DNA of 5,624 bases. Origin: Faecalibacterium sp. UBA7177. Lineage in GTDB: Bacteria > Bacillota > Clostridia > Oscillospirales > Ruminococcaceae. The position numbers and the translations under genes are program-made. Position 1 is the stretch's first letter. Each line of letters opens with the position of its first letter. This document shows positions 1-4,760 of the stretch, piece after piece. Under the pieces are notes generated by a model, which saw only the letters and a list, made by a program, of their open reading frames with translations, did no database searches and was not told the DNA's origin. Location of the stretch: positions 13,254 through 18,877 of the forward strand of contig DKVN01000005.1 in the NCBI GenBank assembly GCA_002491225.1, written 5' to 3'.

Positions 1-1
1 G

Positions 2-25
2 AAAACGCCCCCTTCGGGGGCTCTT
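2..25. terminator. Short GC hairpin, probable intrinsic terminator of a gene outside the window
   Basis: A six-base-pair stem, GCCCCC at 7-12 against GGGGGC at 16-21, closes a TTC loop. AAAA precedes it on the + strand and CTCTT follows it. Read on the - strand the hairpin is followed by GTTTTC, a slightly better T-tract, so it could work in both directions. No gene in the window ends into it from the right, so it most likely terminates a gene lying to the left of position 1. It also insulates the promoter at 84-113 from read-through. Confidence 0.6.
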
Positions 26-83
26 AAACCATTCGCAGGGAAACATCCCCCGCCCGGACTTGCGCTCTGAACGCTGCCCCCAC

Positions 84-113
84 TTGTTGCATCCCGCCGC
101 TTTGTGTTATAAT
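84..113 (+). promoter_or_regulatory. Sigma-A type promoter with extended -10, for the lipoprotein gene
   Basis: A perfect TATAAT lies at 108-113, preceded by TG at 105-106 in the extended -10 arrangement TGnTATAAT. A -35-like TTGTTG at 84-89 sits 18 bases upstream. The surroundings are very GC-rich, so this AT-rich match stands out. Transcription would start near 120, leaving a leader of about 70 bases before the start codon at 189. This is the only convincing promoter I see in the window, so it may serve the downstream genes as well. Confidence 0.72.
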
Positions 114-121
114 CGGTTCAT

Positions 122-139
122 CGGCCGCTCCGGCGGCCG
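122..139 (+). other. Hairpin in the 5' leader of the lipoprotein gene
   Basis: CGGCCGC at 122-128 pairs perfectly with GCGGCCG at 133-139 around a TCCG loop. It begins within a few bases of the predicted transcription start, so it would form the 5' end of the mRNA. Stable 5'-terminal stems commonly protect transcripts from decay; that role is inferred here. It is too short and too far from the ribosome binding site (about 170-181) to be called a riboswitch. Confidence 0.45.
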
Positions 140-188
140 GGCCCAACGCCAACAACACCGACCAGACCAGAGAGGAGGGGGACAAGCC

Positions 189-1772
189 ATGCCCGCACGC
201 CGCACCCGGCGCTTTGCGCGCGTTTTTGCGCTGCTCCTTGCGCTGCTCTTCGCGCTGCCCCTGCCCGGTTGCGCCAATGCCCTGCCGGACCCTGCGTCCT
301 CCGCAGTGCCCGCATCCACTGCCGCGCCGGAAGAGAGCGCCGCGTCCTCCGCGCCGCTCACCCAGGCCGAGCCGGGCTTTCTCACCCTCGGCACCATCCC
401 CTCCGAGGGCTTCAACCCCTACCTCGTCAACTCCCAGCTGGTGGTGCAGGCCGCCAGCCTCCTGTTTGAAAAGCTGGTCGAGATCACCCCGGACATGGAG
501 CTCGAGTACCGCCTCGCCCAGGCGGTCGACTGCATCGGCGAGCAGGTGGTGGTACACCTGCGGGGCGGCTGCTTTTTTGCCGACGGCAGCCCCATCCGGC
601 CCGAGGACGCGCTGGCCAGCCTCAACGCGGCCCGCGCCAGCGCCTGCTACGGCGGGCGGCTGGCCGGCATCGAGGAGGCCAAGCTCGAAAACGGGGCCCT
701 CCTGCTCACCCTCGCCCAGCCGGACTCCCTCTTTGCCTACCTCTGCGACATCCCGGTGCTGAAAGAGAGCGAGGTCGCCCTCGCCCAGCCCACCGCCAGC
801 GGGCGGTACACCTACGGGGCCGAGGGCGAGCTGGTGCGCAGCAACCACGCCCCCTTCCCCCAGCAGGGGCCGGACCGCATCCTCTTAGCCCAGGTCAACG
901 GCTACGACGCGATGGTCTCGGGCCTCGCGGTGGGGGCGCTCAACCTCTACGCCGCGGCCGACGGGGCCGACGCGGTCTCGAGCATCGCCAGCCAGCAGAG
1001 CTTTTACCGCACCAACAACCTTGTCTTTCTCGGGGTCAACGCCGCGGGGGAGGATGAGGGTAAGGCCCCGCTGCTCGGCACCGGGCGGGGCCGGGCGCTG
1101 CTCTCCCGGCTGATCGACCGGCGCAGCCTCGCCGAAAAGTGCTTTTACGGCCGCGCCTATCCCGCCACCGGGGCGATCAACGGCTTCTACCCCTGCGTCA
1201 AGGGCCTCGGCTCGATTCTGGCCGAGCAGGACACCGCCGGCGCGGCGGAGGAGTTCGCCGCCCTCGGCTACCAGCTCGACCCCGTCTCAGGCTACTACCA
1301 GGACGCCGCGGGCCGGCCGCTGCGGCTGCGGCTGCTGGTCTACGGCGGCAGCACCTACAAGCGGTACGCCGCCAGCCAGCTGGCCGAGCAGCTGGCCGCC
1401 CAGGGGGTGTATTTGGAGACGACGGTGGCCGATGATTTCGGCGCGTATCTCGAACAGATCCAATCCGGACAATTTGACCTGTACATCGGCGAGGTAAAGT
1501 TGTATAATAATATGGATATCGGCCCGTTTTTAGAGGGCGGGGCCGCCAGTGTGGGCATCGTGCAGAGCGAGGTGCTGCTGCAGGCCTGGCAGGAGTTTCG
1601 CGCCAATCTCAGCGCGGCGGGCAGGTTTGAGGAGGCGTTTGCCGCCGAGATGCCCTACCTGCCGCTGGTCTGGGGCATCGGCACGGTGGTGTCCAGCCGG
1701 GCGGTCAGCGGGGTGAGCTCCTCGATCAGCAACCTGTTCTACTCGCTCGAGGAGCTGGCCATCGAGCCCTGA
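189..1772 (+). CDS. ABC transporter substrate-binding lipoprotein, family 5 (oligopeptide-binding type)
   Basis: Predicted 527-residue lipoprotein on the outer face of the membrane that would capture a solute, typically a peptide in SBP_bac_5 proteins, for an ABC importer. The ATG at 189 is chosen because a strong site (gaggaggggg, ending near 181) precedes it and a signal peptide starts exactly there: basic MPARRTRRFAR, hydrophobic residues 12-25, then lipobox LPGC with Cys28 as the lipidated residue. An Ala/Ser/Pro-rich linker runs to about residue 62. Family hallmarks are GFNPYL (74-79), VHLRGGCFFADGSPIRPEDA (122-141, equivalent to the usual FxLRxGVKFxDGxPxxAEDV), PTASGRYTYG (201-210) and the LLSRLIDRRSLAEKCFYGRA stretch from residue 304. 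Length is normal for the family. No permease or ATPase gene adjoins it, so it is an orphan binding protein or works with a distant transporter; the ligand cannot be read from sequence. A TTG start at 60 is possible in frame but would put 43 non-signal residues first and lies upstream of the promoter. Codon use changes around 1407-1530. Confidence 0.9.
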   Translation: MPARRTRRFARVFALLLALLFALPLPGCANALPDPASSAVPASTAAPEESAASSAPLTQAEPGFLTLGTIPSEGFNPYLVNSQLVVQAASLLFEKLVEITPDMELEYRLAQAVDCIGEQVVVHLRGGCFFADGSPIRPEDALASLNAARASACYGGRLAGIEEAKLENGALLLTLAQPDSLFAYLCDIPVLKESEVALAQPTASGRYTYGAEGELVRSNHAPFPQQGPDRILLAQVNGYDAMVSGLAVGALNLYAAADGADAVSSIASQQSFYRTNNLVFLGVNAAGEDEGKAPLLGTGRGRALLSRLIDRRSLAEKCFYGRAYPATGAINGFYPCVKGLGSILAEQDTAGAAEEFAALGYQLDPVSGYYQDAAGRPLRLRLLVYGGSTYKRYAASQLAEQLAAQGVYLETTVADDFGAYLEQIQSGQFDLYIGEVKLYNNMDIGPFLEGGAASVGIVQSEVLLQAWQEFRANLSAAGRFEEAFAAEMPYLPLVWGIGTVVSSRAVSGVSSSISNLFYSLEELAIEP

Positions 1773-1810
1773 GCCGCCCTTTTGGGAACGTCCCGGTTCT
1801 GTCTTCTCTG

Positions 1811-1848
1811 TCGCGGGCCCCGCGCGCCGCTTTTCTGGCGCGCCGCGA
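1811..1848. other. Imperfect GC-rich hairpin between the lipoprotein and Asp23 genes
   Basis: In the 109-base gap 1773-1881, TCGCGG at 1811-1816 can pair with CCGCGA at 1843-1848, enclosing an inner stem of GCGCGCC (1822-1828) with GGCGCGC (1837-1843) around GCTTTTCT. The two stems compete for one base at 1843. A smaller GGGA-ACG-TCCC hairpin lies at 1784-1794. Neither has a real T-tract after it on the + strand, so I do not call a firm terminator. A structure slowing polymerase, or marking an mRNA processing site between the two genes, fits equally well. Confidence 0.35.
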
Positions 1849-1865
1849 GTCTTGCCCCCCATACC

Positions 1866-1872
1866 AAAGGAG
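1866..1872 (+). promoter_or_regulatory. Ribosome binding site of the Asp23-family gene
   Basis: AAAGGAG lies nine bases before the ATG at 1882. Another ATG at 1874 is nearer but is in a different frame and would be too close to the site, so this spacing decides the start at 1882. Confidence 0.8.
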
Positions 1873-1881
1873 TGATGCAGC

Positions 1882-2235
1882 ATGATCACCTATACCAACC
1901 CGATGGGCAGCGTGAGCCTCACCGGCAGCTATTTTGCCGAGCTGGTGGGCCAGGCGGCCCGCGGCTGCTACGGCGTGGCCGACCTTTCGCCCGCCGCCCC
2001 GGCCGAAAACCTCAAGAGTATCGTTTTGCACGGCGGCCTCGCCGAAAAGGGGGTCAAGGTGACCCAAAAGGAGGGCCGCCTGTGCATTGATCTGCACATC
2101 AAGGTGGGCTACGGGGTCAACATCGCCACCATCGTGCGCAGCATCACCCACAGGGTCAAGCACGAGGTCGAGTATGCCACCGGCCTGCGGGTGGCGCGCA
2201 TCGACGTCTCGGTGGACGACATCGCCGCCGAATAA
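1882..2235 (+). CDS. Asp23/Gls24 family envelope stress response protein (YloU-type)
   Basis: A 117-residue acidic-to-neutral cytoplasmic protein of the Asp23/Gls24 (formerly DUF322) family, about the size of B. subtilis YloU. Recognisable elements are GSVSLTGSYFAELVGQAA at the N-terminus (residues 9-26), the CYGV turn (29-32), HIKVGYGVNI (72-81), which matches the family's conserved V-x-YG-x-x-I core, and the closing strand RVARIDVSVDDI (103-114). There is no signal peptide or membrane segment. Members such as staphylococcal Asp23 gather at the membrane through the anchor AmaP and influence cell-wall stress responses; no AmaP-like gene is in this window. In many Firmicutes a YloU-type gene lies directly before fakA, as it does here (120-base gap), which supports the identification. 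No evidence in the sequence ties it enzymatically to FakA. Family assignment is firm; the physiological role is not. Confidence 0.92.
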   Translation: MITYTNPMGSVSLTGSYFAELVGQAARGCYGVADLSPAAPAENLKSIVLHGGLAEKGVKVTQKEGRLCIDLHIKVGYGVNIATIVRSITHRVKHEVEYATGLRVARIDVSVDDIAAE

Positions 2236-2253
2236 CCGCCCCGCAGTACAACA

Positions 2254-2293
2254 GCCGGACGGCCCGCCCCACAAAAGAGCCGGGCGGCCCGCC
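2254..2293. repeat. Imperfect direct repeat of 15 bases upstream of fakA
   Basis: GCCGGACGGCCCGCC at 2254-2268 recurs as GCCGGGCGGCCCGCC at 2279-2293, identical except for one base, with a period of 25. Each unit is internally near-palindromic around GGCCCGCC. It lies in the 120-base non-coding gap between the Asp23-family gene and fakA. It might be a protein-binding pair, part of an RNA fold, or chance in very GC-rich DNA. Confidence 0.5.
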
Positions 2294-2305
2294 GCCCACC
2301 CTGCA

Positions 2306-2320
2306 CCGCCCACGGGGCGG
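2306..2320 (+). other. Hairpin upstream of fakA with an alternative pairing partner
   Basis: CCGCCC (2306-2311) pairs with GGGCGG (2315-2320) around an ACG loop, ending about 20 bases before the fakA ribosome binding site. The right arm extended by two bases, CGGGGCGG at 2313-2320, is also perfectly complementary to CCGCCCCG at 2236-2243, just after the preceding stop codon. Thus two exclusive folds are possible. There is no T-tract, so this is not a standard terminator. Confidence 0.4.
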
Positions 2321-2339
2321 AGCCACCAACTTGAAACGT

Positions 2340-2346
2340 AGAGGTG
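2340..2346 (+). promoter_or_regulatory. Ribosome binding site of fakA
   Basis: AGAGGTG lies nine bases before the ATG at 2356. The match to AGGAGG is moderate. The start it selects agrees with the usual N-terminus of FakA proteins. Confidence 0.65.
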
Positions 2347-2355
2347 TAACAAAAG

Positions 2356-4050
2356 ATGATCACAGGAAAAGTTCTGCGCGACGCCATCCTTTCGGGCGCC
2401 AACAACATCGCCAACCAGCGCACCCGGGTGGACGAGCTGAACGTCTTCCCGGTGCCGGACGGCGACACCGGCACCAACATGAGCATGACCATCGACGCCG
2501 CCAGCAAAGAGCTTGCGGCCCTGCCGGACGACTGTACGGTCGCCCAGGCCGCCAAAACCGCCGCCTCCGCCATGCTGCGGGGGGCCCGCGGCAACTCGGG
2601 CGTGATCACCAGCCTGCTCTTCCGCGGCTTTGCCAAGGCGCTCGAGGGCAAGCGCACCGCCGAGGCAGCCGACCTCGTGGCCGCCCTGCAAAAGGGGGTT
2701 GAGGGGGCCTACAAGGCGGTGATGAAGCCCACCGAGGGCACCATGCTCACGGTGGCCCGCGTCGCCAGCGAGGAGGCCGCGGCCAGCGGCATCGCCGACA
2801 CCACCGAGCTGTGGGAGCTCATCCTCGCCGCGGCCCGCCGCGCCCTCGAGCGCACCCCCGAGCAGCTGCCGGTGCTCAAAAAGGCCGGTGTGGTCGACGC
2901 GGGCGGCCAGGGCCTCGTGATCATCTTCGAGGGGATGCAGGCCGTTTTCAACGGGGGCGACATCCTGCCATGCGAGGAGGCCGCCACCCGCAACACCGCC
3001 AAGCTGAATTCGAGCGCGGCGGGCAAGGGGGTCTTTGCCGACGATTTGATGAAGGTGGAGGACATCAAAAACGGCTACTGCACCCAGTTTCTTGTCAACA
3101 AGAACCCGGGGGTCAGCAGCGACAAGCTGCGGGCCTTCTGTGAGACGAACGGCGACAGCGTGGTGGTCATCGAGGACGACGATGTCATCAACTGCCATGT
3201 CCACACCGCCGACCCCGGCAAGATCCTCAGCCACGCCATCCGCTACGGCTACCTGACCAATTTCAAGATCGAGAACATGCACGAGCAGTTCCTGGCCCGG
3301 CAAAAGCAGGGCAAGGGGCTGGAAAAGCAGAAGGAGGCCGAGGCCAGCGCCAGCGCCAGCGAGTTCATCTACGCCGCGGCCGACCCCGAGCGGGCCTACG
3401 GCTTTGTGGCCGTGGCCGCGGGCGAGGGGCTGCACGCCGCCTTTACCGACCTTGGGGTGGACGCGGTGGTCAGCGGCGGGCAGACCATGAACCCCAGCAC
3501 CGAGGACATCGTCTCGGCGGTGCAGAGCGTCCCGGCCCAGACCGTGTTTGTGCTGCCCAACAACAAAAACATCATCATGGCGGCCGAGCAGGCCCAGAAG
3601 ATCGCCGACCGCCGTGTGGTGGTGCTGCCCACCCGCACGGTGCCCCAGGGCATCACCGCCATGCTCAACTTTGACCCCGAGGCCACCATCGACAACAACA
3701 CCATCGGCATGATGCAGGCGGCGGACAAGGTCTCGACCGGGCTGGTCACCTTTGCGGCGCGCAACAGCGATTTTGACGGCCGCAAGATCAAAAAGGGCGA
3801 GATCATGGCGCTGGAAAACGGCAAGATCGTCAATGTGGGCAGCGACATCACCAAAACCACCTACCGGCTTGCCCGCAGCATGGTCAAAAAGGACACCAGC
3901 TTCATCACGGTCATCTCGGGCTGCGACGTCAGCCCCGAGGAGGCCGAGCGCACCACCGAGCTGGTGCGCGCCAAGGTGGGCGGCGACATCGAGGTCACCC
4001 ACATCAACGGCGGCCAGCCGGTGTACTATTATATGATCAGCGTGGAGTGA
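2356..4050 (+). CDS. fakA: Fatty acid kinase ATP-binding subunit FakA (DAK2 domain protein, YloV)
   Basis: FakA phosphorylates fatty acids bound to a FakB partner, giving acyl-phosphates for phospholipid synthesis by PlsX/PlsY; it is cytoplasmic. The 564-residue product matches the family length (S. aureus FakA is about 548). The N-terminal DAK2 kinase domain (about 1-200) has NVFPVPDGDTGTNM (29-42), with Asp35 and Asp37 as the expected Mg-ATP ligands, then GARGNSGVI (76-84), PTEGTMLTVAR (125-135) and GVVDAGGQG (178-186). The middle domain (about 235-315) has GYCT with Cys242 and HVHT with His281 and His283, at the positions reported to bind zinc in S. aureus FakA. A low-complexity linker (about 316-336, with Ala-Ser repeats) leads to the C-terminal domain, involved in FakB binding in the family. 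Nothing is truncated. No fakB gene lies nearby, as is usual because FakB genes are scattered. Older annotations call such genes dihydroxyacetone kinase, but the DhaK/DhaL subunits are separate and the three-domain layout here fits FakA. Confidence 0.95.
   Translation: MITGKVLRDAILSGANNIANQRTRVDELNVFPVPDGDTGTNMSMTIDAASKELAALPDDCTVAQAAKTAASAMLRGARGNSGVITSLLFRGFAKALEGKRTAEAADLVAALQKGVEGAYKAVMKPTEGTMLTVARVASEEAAASGIADTTELWELILAAARRALERTPEQLPVLKKAGVVDAGGQGLVIIFEGMQAVFNGGDILPCEEAATRNTAKLNSSAAGKGVFADDLMKVEDIKNGYCTQFLVNKNPGVSSDKLRAFCETNGDSVVVIEDDDVINCHVHTADPGKILSHAIRYGYLTNFKIENMHEQFLARQKQGKGLEKQKEAEASASASEFIYAAADPERAYGFVAVAAGEGLHAAFTDLGVDAVVSGGQTMNPSTEDIVSAVQSVPAQTVFVLPNNKNIIMAAEQAQKIADRRVVVLPTRTVPQGITAMLNFDPEATIDNNTIGMMQAADKVSTGLVTFAARNSDFDGRKIKKGEIMALENGKIVNVGSDITKTTYRLARSMVKKDTSFITVISGCDVSPEEAERTTELVRAKVGGDIEVTHINGGQPVYYYMISVE
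3343..3360 (+). repeat. Three tandem GCCAGC units inside fakA
   Basis: Three exact copies of GCCAGC in frame encode Ala-Ser-Ala-Ser-Ala-Ser at residues 330-335. They lie in the linker between the middle and C-terminal domains, where length changes by two-codon steps should be tolerated. Confidence 0.85.
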
Positions 4051-4099
4051 CCGGCGTAGAGTACCCCGCGCACCCAAAACCGCGAAATGAGGGAGTAAG

Positions 4100-4570
4100 A
4101 TGGGCCTGTTCAGCCGCAAAAAGAAAAAGCAGCCCGCACCGCCCGCGCAAACCGCGGATGTGACCCTGCTGATCTGCACCAACAACCGAAACACCCTCGA
4201 GTCTCTGATGCCGGTGGTGCTGGATCGGAGGAACCTTGCGCCTAGGCCTGCCCTGTCGAGGAGCGCGGAGATCCTGGAGCAGTATCAGGCCGACCGGCCG
4301 GATCTTGTCATGATCGACAACGATCTGGACGGTCAAAGCGGTCTCGAAGTGCTGCGCGCACTGCACGAGGCCGGCCCGGGGGCGGTCATCGTCTTTCTTG
4401 CCGCCTTTTATGAATCCTCCGCGCAGGAGATGCTGGCAAAGGCCCTCGCCTATGGCGCCAATCAAATTCTGGCAAAGGACAGGGAGGGGAATGTCCCGGC
4501 CGATAACGTCGGCAGCTGTCTGGACAAGGTACTGGCGGCCGTGGCCGAAAAAAAGGCGGCTGAGCTGTAA
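4100..4570 (+). CDS. Stand-alone degenerate response-regulator receiver domain protein
   Basis: A 156-residue soluble protein with a CheY-like receiver fold and no output domain. It opens with a basic stretch (MGLFSRKKKK) and a Pro/Ala linker; the receiver begins near residue 20. RPDLVMIDNDLDGQSGLEVL (66-85) is the classic block around the phospho-acceptor, making Asp73 the expected site. AYGANQILAKD (117-127) supplies Lys126, the usual conserved lysine. Other key residues are missing: the acidic pair after strand 1 is replaced (LLICTNN, 23-29), and the Thr/Ser after strand 4 appears to be Leu100 (VIVFLAA, 96-102). Lysine is followed by Asp, not Pro. It may therefore be phosphorylated poorly or not at all and act as a pseudo-receiver through protein contacts. 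A GAGGGAG site (4089-4095) precedes the ATG closely. It follows fakA by 49 bases, so cotranscription is likely. No histidine kinase is nearby. Base composition and codon use are milder than in its neighbours. I do not recognise a named gene. Confidence 0.8.
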   Translation: MGLFSRKKKKQPAPPAQTADVTLLICTNNRNTLESLMPVVLDRRNLAPRPALSRSAEILEQYQADRPDLVMIDNDLDGQSGLEVLRALHEAGPGAVIVFLAAFYESSAQEMLAKALAYGANQILAKDREGNVPADNVGSCLDKVLAAVAEKKAAEL

Positions 4571-4584
4571 ACGAAACCAACCTC

Positions 4585-4687
4585 ATCAGCGGACGGGGCA
4601 ACCCGCACGGTGAGAGGAGAAAACAAAGAGTCCGAAGGACCTGCGGCTTTGTTTTCTTGTCTCACCGTCCGGCACCCGCCCGCTGAT
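4585..4687. repeat. Long nested inverted repeat between the receiver gene and recG
   Basis: Two 21-base arms, 4608-4628 and 4647-4667, pair in 19 Watson-Crick pairs, one G-U and one mismatch, with an 18-base loop at 4629-4646. The loop holds its own GTCC-GAA-GGAC hairpin (4630-4640). An outer pair, ATCAGCGG (4585-4592) with CCGCTGAT (4680-4687), closes the whole element; the segments between are partly complementary. Within the main stem, CAAAG and CTTTG are flanked by AAAA and TTTTC, so in each direction a short stem is followed by a T-rich run, as in a bidirectional terminator. The element is much longer than a terminator requires. It could also be a dispersed palindromic or MITE-like repeat; no flanking target duplication is visible. 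It contains no credible gene. Confidence 0.85.
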
Positions 4688-4696
4688 TTTGGCAGA

Positions 4697-4719
4697 GGGG
4701 GCTTTGCGCAAGAGCCCCC
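4697..4719 (+). other. GC hairpin in the recG leader
   Basis: GGGGGCT at 4697-4703 pairs with AGCCCCC at 4713-4719, with two further weak pairs inside. It sits between the long dyad and the recG ribosome binding site. CGCGCAGG follows, not T residues, so it is not an intrinsic terminator. It could stabilise the 5' end of a recG transcript or affect translation. Confidence 0.5.
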
Positions 4720-4744
4720 GCGCGCAGGAAAGGAGAAAACCCCG

Positions 4745-4752
4745 AAAGGAGG
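4745..4752 (+). promoter_or_regulatory. Ribosome binding site of recG
   Basis: AAAGGAGG, a near-perfect Shine-Dalgarno sequence, lies eight bases before the ATG at 4761 and settles the recG start. I see no clear promoter between 4571 and 4744. Confidence 0.85.
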
Positions 4753-4760
4753 CGGCCGCC

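Noticed and set aside
60..188. Upstream TTG start that would lengthen the lipoprotein by 43 residues
   Set aside because: It lies before the predicted promoter, lacks a ribosome binding site and would bury the signal peptide that begins at the ATG at 189.
204..224. Possible twin-arginine signal (TRRFAR) in the lipoprotein leader
   Set aside because: The residues after the two arginines do not fit the S/T-R-R-x-F-L-K pattern; the stretch reads as an ordinary basic n-region before a lipobox.
24..848. Open reading frame of 274 codons on the - strand opposite the lipoprotein gene
   Set aside because: It has no recognisable motif, is low-complexity Gly/Ala/Arg-rich and overlaps the promoter and a gene with clear family hallmarks.
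1474..1508. Internal promoter TTGACC ... TATAAT
   Set aside because: The spacing of 23 bases is outside the normal 16-18 and the extended -10 TGn is not correctly placed; kept only as part of the codon-patch finding.
1726..4194. Open reading frame of 822 codons on the - strand, overlapping fakA and the Asp23 gene
   Set aside because: It mirrors well-supported + strand genes, its composition is rich in Gly, Ala, His, Val and Asp as expected from the complement of GC-rich codons, and no domain or ribosome binding site is recognisable.
4585..4760. T-box or metabolite riboswitch before recG
   Set aside because: There is no T-box sequence, no anti-terminator pairing pattern and no known riboswitch core motif; the segment is a simple nested palindrome.
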